This document shows, one piece after another, positions 35,501 to 45,958 of a stretch of 60,000 nt of DNA. Origin of the DNA: Takakia lepidozioides. Taxonomy: Eukaryota > Streptophyta > Takakiopsida > Takakiales > Takakiaceae. The DNA is taken from NCBI GenBank assembly GCA_030704615.1, contig CM060733.1, positions 14,820,001-14,880,000 of the forward strand, read 5' to 3'. Position 1 is the stretch's first letter; the number at the start of each line of letters is the position of its first letter. The position numbers and the translations under genes were made by a program. Below the pieces are notes generated by a model. The model had not been told where the DNA came from. It did no database searches and saw only the letters and a list, made by a program, of their open reading frames with translations.

Positions 35501-37666
35501 CCGAGTGATCGACTTAAGGCCGAGCCCAAGTTTCTGATGGCCTGGAAGTTTGGTGCTCAACAAGCTTCCATGTACACACCTGCAATTGAGGAAGATTGGG
35601 GTGTGGAACACCGGGAAGGGGGGGGTTGGTATTTGGATATGCCCAAGGGTACTATCCCCTATGCAGAAATGGGACTTCATAAGGAATGTGTTCGCAGGCA
35701 GTCAGTGAGTGATGAAGGGGGTATCTCCCCTGAAGTCCCTGTTCTTGATCTGGAGCATGCAGAACAGATTGCTACACAGGCCGCTGACGCTGTAGCCCAA
35801 GTGGTCCCTGCCGTTGTGGGTGTACCAAAACGCAAATCACGAAAAAGAAAAGGTGCGGATGTCAATGCAGGTGTGGCCCCCAATGCAGGTGTGGCTTCTA
35901 TTGCTGGTCCTATTGGTAGTTCTTCACATCCTTCAAATCAGTTGGTTGTAGTGCCTGCACCTACTACTCGAGGAAACAAGCCAAAGGCAAGCGAACATCC
36001 TTACAGTGCAGTGTCATTTTCTGGTGGTGCACCTAGCATGTATCGCATGAAGATCATGCCTACTCATTTCATTGATCTGGTGGAGGCCTCAAGTACATCT
36101 CCTGATGCGACCTTGAAAGAGCTCATGGAGTTCTTAAAAAATGTGAGTTTCCCCCAACAAACAAACTTGAATGTAAGGAATTCTTCGATGTTTTTATATC
36201 CTCATCATCCGGCTATTGACTCCTACATTTTCTGTATGTTGTTTGCAGTTGCCAGGAACTTGGTCTAGTGTTGTGGATGGAAAAAGTGTGCATGTGGCTG
36301 TGGACATGATCATCGTGGACTGCCCAACAGGAATGCCTGTACAGGGCTGTTTGGATGGTGTACAGGTTCCTCCCTGGAATGCTTTTGATAAACGGTATTG
36401 GGAGTATGCATTCTCCATTGCTAATGACCTGTTGGATGACAATGGATGCTTGATGTTCTTGCAGGGCTCTCATGATTCATTTGCATTGGAGCTCTTTTCT
36501 TACTCTAGGGGCAGCTCTATTTCCGTATTATCAAGGAAATATACTTGCATCAATACCACCCCTCTACACACTCAGACAGGAAAGGTAAAAATCATCCCTC
36601 TTCAATATCTCATTGTTTGATGTTTCATCTTCCTACTCTCATACATATTATTAAACCATCCGGGTGCACTGTTTTTGTGGAAATGGCACGTCTAACAGAC
36701 CATGTTCTTCCACGCCCATGTCCTCACCAAGCAAGGAGGACTATTCAAACTGCGTGAGTCTGGCAAAGTTGTGGACCCCCTTGCAGACCTTGTTGAGTTG
36801 GATGCCATCTACAACCACATTCCAGATGTTGCACTACCCATACAAACTCCTCAACAAGCCTGGAGGGGTGCGCGAGACCGTAGTCCCGCCTTCATGCAAG
36901 TGTTGTTGGAGACATGCTCACCTCCTGGCTCCCGCATTTTGGATCTCACAGCTGGCACAGGTTTGCATTGGTTTCCATTTTGTAATTAAAATCTTCTGAG
37001 CTGATTCATGATCATTAACTGTTATCCGATATAATATCATCATTGCATGTTTTTTTCCTGCAGGTTCTACATTTATTGCTGCCCGCGAGTCTGGACGTCA
37101 TGTATTTGGTCTTGAGGGGGACCAGACGTTGTATGCAGCACGTCTCTCTGCACTTCAAAATACTCAACCCGTTTTGGTTTCATCTGTGGTAACTCCAACC
37201 ATTCAACGTCCTGTGAGTTTGTTGGAACCCCCCGCTCCTAAGGTGGCGCGCAAGCTTGGTCTTCATATCGGCAGTACTTCCTAGTGAGTATGTCTCGCCT
37301 CCATTCCCTTTGTTGCAATCTCTATATTATTTGCAAAGCAAACCATTCCCATTTGATTTGTTAACATAAGTATACATGTATGTGTGATGCAGTGATGGGA
37401 TTGTGCGGACCATCTACGATAGTCTACCCCAAAGTCCTCTTTCATCGTTTTATCTACCTTCGTATGCCGAGTCCCAAGCTTTGCATTCAATACATCAACA
37501 ACGTGATGTAGGTCTTTCCAATGATCTCTTGTTTGATCGAAGAGCAGCTATTGTTGGACAATCCGTGGATAGGTTGCGTAGAGTTGAGGCTTTCATGGAT
37601 GTGTATGCCTCTGAATCACAGGCTTATGACACGGATGATGAAGTATCAGCTGATGATGTTATGTAG
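32519..37666 (+). CDS. ParB-like domain fused to a beta-class N6A/N4C-type DNA methyltransferase
   Basis: Ten exons: 32519 to about 32629, 33515-34157, 34271-34460, 34555-34965, 35059-35294, 35479-36142, 36249-36584, 36699-36960, 37064-37283 and 37393-37666, about 1,115 codons. All introns are GT-AG and all phases from exon 3 onward agree. Exon 2 is one base short and changes frame near 34072, a single-base loss or sequencing error. Exon 2 has a ParB/sulfiredoxin-like motif (VWDGNHRLQAW). Exon 6 has a nuclear-signal-like KRKSRKRKG. Exon 7 holds a motif IV-like DMIIVDCPTG, where DPPY or SPPF is usual. Exon 8 has a motif X-like RGARDRSPAFMQ and motif I (ILDLTAGTG), which continues in exon 9 (STFIAARESGRHVFGLEGD). 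The motif order IV-X-I is the beta-class circular permutation. Expected chemistry is methyl transfer from SAM to adenine N6 or cytosine N4; whether the DCPT site is active is unknown. Exon 1 is the least certain. Confidence 0.8.
32667..33040. repeat. Duplicated block of about 95 bp in the methyltransferase first intron
   Basis: The block CTTGGAGCTTGGTTTTTT ... GCTCCAAAG ... GGCTGCCACCTC occurs at about 32665-32755 and about 32945-33040, direct orientation, spacing about 284 bp. Shorter fragments (GCTTGGAGCT) recur near 33200. Confidence 0.75.
32867..33296. promoter_or_regulatory. Cluster of CGCCGGCG-centred palindromes
   Basis: Four exact CGCCGGCG octamers lie within 430 bp (about 32869, 32944, 33188 and 33284), plus one variant (CCGTCGGCGC near 33028). 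Two are embedded in longer perfect palindromes: CTCCGCCGGCGGAG (32942-32955) and TATGCGCCGGCGCATA (33185-33200). They lie in the large first intron, just inside the divergent start region. They could be binding or methylation sites for an element-encoded protein; that role is inference. Confidence 0.6.
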
Positions 37667-39600
37667 ATAATTAGAAATTACATATACAATACATTGTCCT
37701 CATTGTCAGTCCGAATTTTTTGTTATTTTTTATGATACATGTATTTCTCTCTAGTGTAAGGTAAAACAAATGGGGCAAATGACATGGTGTTGAAATCAGA
37801 TTTCATGTTATCTTCCTGTCATTTGATTTATCTATGTAATAGTTTGTACATAGATCTCTACTGCATTTCATAGATCCCTTTACCTTAATGCGAGTTCGAC
37901 ATGCACTTCAGCACTATCAAATTTCATCATTAGTAAGATCAACCCTTATGAGTATTGTGGCATGTTATGTACACACAGGGTGACTATCTTTATCTCATTA
38001 GTGTTTCATTTCATTAGTGTTTCAAGTCTGAATGGGTAGTGTAGTGGTATGAACTAGGCTTGATACCCGATAGGTTGTGGGTTCTATCTCTGATGGACAT
38101 TATGTTTTTGTAAAATAAAAATGTTTCAGAAGATAGATATATAGATACTGCAAAACCTATGTAACAAAGCTCCCTAGCATTGTCAAGCTCCCTAGCATTC
38201 CCTTAGCATTGCTCCATTCTGAACTTCAAACTAGACTCCCACCATTGGAAAAGCCCGTACCTTCACCATTTGTATCTAACAAGGAGCCGTGCCTCGTCAC
38301 TTTTTAATTTTTCAACCTTTTTTCTCATGTTGGAAAGCCATAAAAGCAACATGTTCATCTCCCATTCCTACACTCACCCATGTGGAATAATAATACAATG
38401 AATATGGAATATTCTATATAGAATATTCTTATTCCATCCTTTGATATTTTGACTATGGACCCTAAGATTAGATGAATCACAATTATTTATTTATTTTTGG
38501 GTACCCTTATTTAAGTGTTGTGCATATAAAATTGTTCCTATGCATATCTAAAATTTGTATGCACGCATACATTCCTCCAAATGCATGCATTTGTGTGCGC
38601 ATATAGTATAGGCTACCTCATCGCAGGATAGGGGCGTGGGATGGAGGCTTTGCTATTCTTGAGCTACTGATGCATGAAGGGGCGAAGCGCATCCTGCACT
38701 GTAACCGCAATGGGCTCTTGGCTCCTGTTAGTACCATGATTTGGTATTCTTCCTGATATTCACAAGGTTCTTGGGAGAGATAGCTTGGTCTTAGTAGTCC
38801 GTGTTTCAATCGACGCCCGCTCCTGGCTGCACCGTGGTGGTTCTCACAAACCAATCCGACATTACTGACTAAAGACACAAGCAACACACACAAGAGGTCC
38901 TATTGTGTTCATGGTCAGTCAAATCCTCCATGGGTCATGACACAAGGTTGAGGACAATGTGGTGAGGGCACCTTCTTCTTCGACCTATTTCAGCCTGTTT
39001 TGACCTCGAATTTCTACACGATGGTGGGACAACCACAATCACAAGGTGTGGCTTTTTCTTAATGTACCATGTAAAGTTCTAAGTTAGTCTATCCTGCAAA
39101 TGTGGGCTCTTGGCTCCTGTTATGATTTGGTATTCTTCCTAATGTTTACAAGGTTCTTGGGAGAGTCAGCTTGGTCTTAGCAGGCCGCGTTTCAATCTCT
39201 GTTGTGGAAGTCGCAACAACAATGGCACAATTGATAAAATCAGGCACAGCTACTCAAGGCACCTTCTTCAACACATTTCACCCTATTTTCCCCTCTTATC
39301 ATAATCGGCCCTAAACTGGTGAGGGCACCTTTTTCTCCAACCTATTTCAGTCTGTTTTGCCCTCTCATCATTAGGGTTGGGGTGTTTGCTGGAAGAGGGC
39401 CGGATTTCAAGCACAAGATTACCTATGATTCCCTGTGGATCCATTGCTACAAGAAACCTGCATGGGTAGATGGTGAACTGGAAACCGTAGCAGCAGCGGC
39501 ACAATTGATAAAATTAGGCACTGCTAATGAAGGCAACCTTCTTCAATACATTTCACCCTGTTTTTCCCTCTTATCAACATCGGCCCTAAATTTTCATGTT
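37667..39600. other. Transposon interior without a gene; imperfect duplications
   Basis: After the methyltransferase stop comes AT-rich 3' flank. From 38620 sequences repeat imperfectly: GGGCTCTTGGCTCCTGTTA...GGTATTCTTCCT...CAAGGTTCTTGGGAGAG at 38711-38800 and 39106-39195, and CACCTTCTTC...TTTCACCCT...CATCGGCCCTAAA at 39260-39315, 39530-39595 and again at 41140-41190. These look like duplicated non-coding flanks of the captured PPR sequence. Confidence 0.5.
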
Positions 39601-39634
39601 GAATTTCTGTAAGTTATTGGTTGAGTGAACCTTT

Positions 39635-41025
39635 GATGGTTTGCAATGCGTGTGCAAGCCTGACAGCTCTGGAGAAGGGCAAAGAGGTACATGGCAACAT
39701 TGTCAGAGCTGCAATTGTACCACATGTCATTTTGAACAATACCCTCGTGGACATGTATGAAGGGAGTGTTTGACAGTATGGCTGAACAAGATGTGGGTGT
39801 TGTGGAGTGCGATGATTGCAAAATATGCATAGCGAGGACGTGGGATGGAGGCTTTTGAGAATTATGAGCATTAAATGATGTGCAAAGGGGAGAATCCCAA
39901 CCACATCACATTTGTTTGTGTTTGCAATGCTGTGCAAGCCTGGGAGCTCTGAGAAAGGGGAAAGAGGTCCATGGTGATCACATCGTCAAAGCTAGAATTG
40001 TATCAGATGCCATCCTGAACACTGCCTTGGATGATATGTTTGTCAAATGTGGGTGCATTCAGGATGCGAAGGGAGTTTTCCACACTCTGGCTGAACAAGA
40101 TGTGGTGTCATGGAACGTTGGGGGAACGAGATGTGGTGTTGTGGAATGCCATGCTTGCAGGGTATGCACAACAGAGGCACGGGATGGGGGCTTTGGAGAC
40201 CTATGAGCAAATGATTGGGGAAGGGTGAAGCCTGACCACATCAGGTTTGCGTGCGCGTGTAAAAGCCTGGCAGCCCAAAGAGGTGCATGGTTGCATCGCC
40301 AAAGCTGGAATTGTACCAGATGTGATTCCATATGGATCAATAGCTACAAGAAACGTGCATGGTAGATGGTCAACTAAAGGCTCCAGCTGCAGCGGCACAG
40401 TTTATAAAACCAGGCACCTCAATCATGACCACAGCTTCTGAAAGAGGATCAAGAGAGGGAGTCCACAATGCCTCTTCTGGCACTTCTGGGCATGTGAAGA
40501 TGCTTTGCGGCAGGCAGACTGACAGAGGCTCTACAGACTTTAAACCAATGAGGCATTTCAGCAGATTCAGGTACGTGTGTCTGTCCCTTGCTTAAGTGCA
40601 TCAAGATGGAAGGTTTGGACGCTGGAATGCAGGTGCACACTTACATTATCCAAAGTAGATGCACGCCAAATGTTTTTCTACTCAACACCCTTGTCTCCAT
40701 GTATGTTAAGTGCGGGAGCATCATGGATGCTCACCAAGTATTCAACAGAATGCCTCAACGAGCTTTGATCATGTGGAATATAATGTTGGCAGGAGTTACC
40801 AAGCATGGGTGTGGTAGGAATGCTTTGGAGACCTATGAGCAACTGTTGCGCGAAGGGGTGAAGCCCAACCACATCATGTTTGTTTGTGTTTGCAATGCAT
40901 GTGCAAGCTTGGGAGCTCTGGAAAAGGGGAAAGAGGTCCATGGTGACATCGTCAAAGTTGGAATTGTACCAGATGCCATTTTGAACATTGCCCTGGTGGA
41001 CATGTATGGACATCAGCTCCTATGA
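39635..41025 (+). pseudogene. Captured PPR gene fragments, first block
   Basis: Degenerate pentatricopeptide repeats on the plus strand. The best stretch (40588-41025) reads NTLVSMYVKCGSIMDAHQVF, MPQRALIMWNIMLAG, ALETYEQLLREGVKPNHI, VCNACASLGALEKGKEVHG and GIVPDAILN. Earlier copies at 39640-40230 are frameshifted. PPR proteins bind organellar RNA in plants, but these fragments lack a start, a targeting peptide and an E/DYW tail. They lie wholly inside the transposon, consistent with transduplication of a host gene. Confidence 0.8.
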
Positions 41026-41574
41026 TTCCCTGTGGATCAATAGCTACTAGCAACCTGCATGGATAGACGGTCAACTGGAAGCTGAAGCTGTCGCAGTAGC
41101 GGTGGAATTGACAAATCAGGCATTGCTAATAAAGGCACCTTCTTCAACACATTTCACCCTGTTTTTCCTTCTTATCATAATCGACCCTAAGTTTCTATGT
41201 TGAATTCTGCATGTTAGTTGGTTGAGTGAACCAGTTTGGAGTGACTTTGACATGATACTGCCAATGTGACAATAGGAAAGTATCCAGAAACAGGTAACAG
41301 AGATGAGGAGAAGCTGTGGAATGAATACTTTTCTTACCTAGTCAATGGTGGGACAATTGAGGCAAGAAGGTGAATGTCTGTCTGATTATAGAGAGTAGCA
41401 GATTCAATTGAGCATAGGAACTAGTGTGATAAGTTGAGTTGGGTGTTTCCTAGAACAAATCTAAGTTGTCATCGTCAGCTGCTAGCAGCAAGGCAAGGAT
41501 GTATGCATGATTTGTGCAGAGGCATGGATAGAAGGAGCAGGGATAGAGTGTGGGTCCAGATTCATCCAAGAGGG

Positions 41575-41995
41575 CCAGAAAGAGGTCCATGGTGACATCG
41601 TCAAAGCTGGAATTGTACCGGATGTCATTCTGAACACTGCCCTGGTGGACATGTATGCCAAATGTGGGTGCATTAAGGATGCGAAGGGAGTTTTCAACAC
41701 TATGGCTGAACGAGATGTGGTGTCGTAGAACGCGATGCTTGCAGGGTATGCACAGCAGGGACGTGGTATGGAGGCTTTGGAGACCTATGATCAAATGATG
41801 GGGGAAGGGGTGAAGCCCGACCACATCACGTTTTTGTGCATTTGCAATGCATGTGCAAGCCTGGCAGCTCTGGAAAAGGGCACAGAAGTCCATGGTAACA
41901 TTGTCAGAGCTGGAATTGTACCAAATACAGTCATTCTAAACAATACCCTCGTGGACGTGTACATGCAAAATGTGGGTGCACCCTATCCTGTTTGA
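41575..41995 (+). pseudogene. Captured PPR gene fragments, second block
   Basis: Reads KEVHGDIVKAGIVPDVILN, TALVDMYAKCGCIKDAKGVF, AERDVVS, a TAG in place of the usual Trp codon, then MLAGYAQQGRGMEALETYD, GVKPDHITF and ALEKGTEVHG. It is very similar to the first block, so it arose by tandem duplication or repeated capture. It is not translatable as a whole. Confidence 0.8.
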
Positions 41996-42424
41996 TTTGT
42001 TGTTGTGCTGGATCAGTAGCAAACGTAGAACGACATTCGTATTTTACATGTGTTGTTATCTTTAGTGCATATGTAATATCCTTTGCACTTTGTCAGACTA
42101 TTGTTTGAGGAGCCAGATTTTGGGACTTCGGTGCTATATTGTAAATTTGACTGGCAGCAGTTTAAGAGAAGCTCTTACATCTACTGCTGTCTTTAAGTGC
42201 CTATGTTTTGTCCTTTGCACTTGTTGCTTTTGTTCTTTCATTTGATTCTTGCATATGAATAAAACATTCATTTGCACAGTCATTTTTTGTCTCTTTGTTC
42301 TTCCCTTTGTTATTCTCTTTGTTCAATATTTGAATAATACTAACCCTAATCTCTACTAACCCTAACGAGATAAGCTTAGTCGTGGTTTTGACTATCCAAT
42401 ACATTTAAAAGTTCCAAACAACCC

Positions 42425-42650
42425 CTCATATGATGCCATGTGTCCACATATCATCATGTCATAGTCAGGATCATGACTGCAAGACCTCCTCAATACATGC
42501 CACGTGTCTAGATATCAACATGTTGTAGTCAGGATCATGACTACAAGACCTCCTCAATATATGCCACGTGTCCAGATATTAGCATGGTTGTAGTCAGGAT
42601 GATGACTGCAAGACCACCTCATGGATATGCCACGTGGGAGATTCTGGAGA
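42425..42650. repeat. Right subterminal array, unit of about 65 bp, three to four copies
   Basis: Units contain TAGTCAGGATCATGACT, CAAGACCTCCTCAATA and a G-box-like GCCACGTGTC. Starts are near 42461, 42525 and 42590, with a partial copy before. The TAGTCA/TGACT pairs echo the left subterminal motifs. Confidence 0.8.
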
Positions 42651-42906
42651 CGCCATATGGCGCACATCCACAAAACCTCCTGGATTTATTAAAAAGAGAC
42701 ACGTGTACAGTTTGTAGCAGCACACTAAGTCATATATGGTAGAAGTACGTATGACTGCCACATGACAGTGAGATGTATCACTTGGTTCATCTGACTGCAG
42801 TCATCCATGACCGACCATACTGTACTCATTGTATTCACTTGGTTTGCACGACTTAAAGTCATTGCAGTCATATGTACCGTTTATGACTACGGGATAGTCA
42901 TATATA

Positions 42907-42936
42907 CAGTCATATATACCGCGATCTGTTGTAGTG
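42907..42936 (-). repeat. Right terminal inverted repeat of the CACTA-ended transposon
   Basis: The reverse complement starts CACTACAACAGATCGCGG. It is followed directly by target duplication CAG (42937-42939) and then the continuing RNase H frame of element A. Confidence 0.95.
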
Positions 42937-42939
42937 CAG

Positions 42940-44173
42940 TGATCTAGCTAACTCTGCAGTGTTGAGCCAAATTCAAGATGGTTAGGAACATGCCATCGCC
43001 TACACCTCCCGCCGCCTTGATAAACATGAGCGTAATTACTCTATCACTAACAAGGAAGGCTTTGCAGTTATCTTTGGAGTCAAATATTTTAGGCAGTTTT
43101 TACATGGCTGTCATTTACCATTGAAATTGATCATCTACCTTTGAAAGCCTTGCTAACTCCTCGTGAACTCACTGGCAGATTAGCTCGGTGGGCTCTAATT
43201 CTGCAAGGCTATGACTTCACCATCTCCTACAAGCGTGGGAATGATAATGTTAATTCAGATGCTTTGACTCGAGGCGAATCCAAAATCCCTGCACCTTACA
43301 CTACCTTAAATGCCCTGGTCTCCCCTGCTGCACGCTCTACATCACCTGCTGTGCCTGTTTCGGATCCCTATGCCTTGTGTCATTTGTTGGACTATCCTTA
43401 TGTTCCTCTAGATCTGCTTGACACTTGGGATCTACTTCAGTTTGATGTTGGTTGACTTTCTCTTGGTATTGGCATGAATTTTGGTCTGGTATCTTGCAGA
43501 AGGGTCTGGTACTTTCCCTTACCTTAGAACTGCTCATCTTGTCTGGCGCCTGCTTTGGTTTGTTTCCCGACCGAGGGACTGAGCTGCACCTTACAGCCTG
43601 TTTGCCTCCTCATAGGCAGCCAATTGAAAATGAAGTCAGGATTACGAAAGGAAGAGAACGGGGGCTACCACTTTCTTCTCGTCTGCACTAACATGATGTT
43701 GTGTGGCCATGAGTGATGTAGGCATGGATGATCCATTATACGATGCTCTTCTCCATAGGTGCAAAACCGGCACCCACCGTAGTGGCATATCCAAGCTGCT
43801 CATGAGGCAAGTCAACTATCACTTACCCAGCCACCGGGAAAGTGAAGGGAGATTGTTCAGAGTCACTGCTTTGGAAGGTACCTCTGCTGTGGAAGTCCCT
43901 TCTAGGTCCGGTGTCCCTGCTTTGCTCGAATTGTACCATGCTTCTACTTATGCTGGCCATTTGGGGGTTGCTAATACTGTCAAGAGATTACAAGAGCAGT
44001 ATCACTGGAAATGCTTAGTTAAAGATGTCTCAGCTTTCATTGCAAGGTGTGTGCCCTGTCATGCTAAAACCATCCTACCTAGAACCGAAGCTCCCTTACC
44101 TTTGCAGGCCAATCCCGGTGACTGAACCATTTGCTAGGGATGGCAGTCGGACCCCTTTGTCGTGCACCTAAGC
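42940..44173 (+). pseudogene. Element A RNase H end and integrase zinc domain, second piece
   Basis: The RNase H continues (SAVLSQIQDG, YTSRRLDKHERNYS, ALLTPRELTGRLARWALIL, NVNSDALTR). An H2C2 integrase zinc domain follows at about 43930-44085 (LYHASTYAGHLG ... RCVPCHAKT). The frame shifts at about 43125 and 44115. It ends at YIAV, where the second insertion starts. Confidence 0.85.
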
Positions 44174-44434
44174 ATCGTGCCACAACATACATCGCTGTCC
44201 ACCACACAATCTAAGCACACAATCCTAGAAAGCTATACCACAGCCGTACTAAGTCCTCTATCACTGTCCCTATTGTACTCAAACTCTATAGACCAAGAGG
44301 CCGGGTACAAGAGCAACCCCATCGTTAGTCGCCGTCTTGCAATCTGTGAACTTGAGTCAGGATCTCGTGTATTGGTCTCCTAATAGCTTGGCCTTGCATT
44401 TCTTGTTAGCCTTCTATGGTTGTATCCACTCCCA

Positions 44435-45940
44435 CTATCCAATGCAATACGGACATAACCAATCCCCATCAGGAACCATCTCAAGAGGTGGAGTCAAGCA
44501 TCCCATATGCCAACCTCTAGAGCATCGATCACACACCAGCATGGTGGCTGCCCCTCTAGCAGACCCACACAACATGCATTTCAAATTTGCAGATACCACT
44601 GCCAGGTTTGGGTCAATCCTGCCATCGACATTCGGAAGGTGACATGGCGCACAATTACGCACATGGTCCTTCCAAGTTATGCCATCCTGACCCTCCAAGA
44701 CCGAGACGCATGAGGGCAAACCCTCTCGAACCCTCAAAATAACACGTCATGCAGTCACATCCAATGTCGTAGGAGCAGTCTGCTGCAGATAGACATAGTC
44801 ACCAGGGTTGAATCTCCGAACCCCAGGACGATAGCCCCCACCACGTATGGTAGCATACCTCAACGTATCACGATGTTGTGCAATGGCAAGGTTATCAAAA
44901 GCCATGGGCATGACTTTCTTTAACAACTCTGCACGCTGCTCACATGCACGTACCCACACGTCCGAATCGTCAAGGTGAAGAACTGTAGCAGCTTCTCTGC
45001 GAATGGATGTAGGCAAATCCGGCTCTCGGCCAAAGAGAAGAAAGTATGGTGAGAAGGAGGCAAGTGATGCTTGCTTGCTGAACCTGTAGCCCATGGCTAA
45101 CCAGGGTAACTGAAGGTCCCATTCTCCTAGGTGTCCCTTCTGCAAGCCATACTTGCGCAAACCCCTCTTTACTGTCTGAACAACTCTCTCTGCCAAGCCA
45201 TCGGCCTCAGGATGATCCCGAGAAGTGATGCGGTGGTCTATCAAGGCTTTGTCACACAAAGCCTGAAACTCCCCCAAGAACTCTCTCCCTTGGTCCGTGA
45301 GTACCTCAGCTGGAGCACCGAATCGGCTAAGCACACAATCCAAGAATGCATACGCAGCTCCCTCACTAGCCTTATCAGGCAATGGAACCAATTCAATCCA
45401 CTTGGAGAAGTGCTCCACCATCACCAACACGTACTTGTTGTGGCGCATGGTCAGTGGCAACGGCCTTGCGAAGTCAAGACTCCACCTGTAGCCCAATCCC
45501 ATGATCGGAAGAGGGTGCAATTGTGGAGTAGGGGCGTTGAATGAAGCACGCACCCTGTCACACACCATGCACCTAGCCACAAATTGTTGCACCTCTGTGT
45601 GCATACCACGCCACCAATACTGCCCCTGCAGTAGACTATGAGTGCGTCGCACCCCAAAATGCCCCAACTCCTCATGGGCATGCTGCACTACATGTGCCCG
45701 CTGTGTTGGGTGAGGCACAATCCTCACTCGACTATCCTCCCACACTCGGAGAAGGTGTGTTTCCTCCCACTTGAACCTCTTGGCTCGTTGTAGGATCCGA
45801 TCCCTCTCCTTGGCAGTCACAGTGGCTGCAGTGTCTCCAGTGCGGAGGTAGTCCAATACAACTGAATCCTCATGTATATCTTTGGCGCCACCTTGCTCAT
45901 TGCTGGCCTCAGGGTCCTCAGACACTTGATCTACAGTCAT
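44435..45940 (-). pseudogene. Element B integrase with C-terminal PHD finger
   Basis: The frame opens near 45940. It shows the zinc domain HAHEELGHFG ... RCMVCDRV and the catalytic core with Asp in SLDFARPL, Asp in LTDQGREF and Glu in DGLAERVVQTVKRGL. A C-terminal region with GDYVYLQQTAPTTLDV follows. A TGA at 44749-44747 interrupts the frame, which then continues in phase to a PHD finger at about 44580-44438 (LKCMLCGS, MLVCDRCSRGWHMGCLTPP, DWLCPYC; C4HC3). Many Ty3 elements carry a chromodomain at this place to steer integration; here a PHD finger, usually a histone H3-tail reader, takes that position. Targeting is inferred. Confidence 0.85.
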
Positions 45941-45958
45941 CCCTGTTGCAGGTCCAAC

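Larger units (their letters stand above)
28544..42936. mobile_element. 14.4-kb CACTA-ended DNA transposon carrying a ParB-methyltransferase gene
   Basis: The ends are inverted repeats of 30 bp with one mismatch, beginning CACTACAACAGATCGCGG. The flanking target duplication is CAG (28541-28543 and 42937-42939). CACTA termini plus a 3-bp duplication define the EnSpm/CACTA class of ends. Subterminal TGACTRC/GTAGTC-type repeats at both ends also fit. Internally, from left: a SWIM/zinc-finger transposase-like gene (minus), a divergent ParB-DNA-methyltransferase gene (plus), a 2-kb spacer, captured PPR fragments, and a 65-bp tandem array. No TNP2-type (Transposase_21) sequence was recognised. The target is the RNase H frame of Ty3 element A, so it is younger than that element. 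Its size and gene content are unusual. Confidence 0.9.

Noticed and set aside
28544-42936. The methyltransferase as a host gene that the transposon merely landed next to
   Set aside because: The gene lies wholly between the inverted ends and starts about 40 bp from the transposase-like gene. Capture of a former host gene is still possible and needs other copies to test.
44174-44434. 3' LTR of element B
   Set aside because: No matching copy could be found at the other side by eye, so I do not call it.
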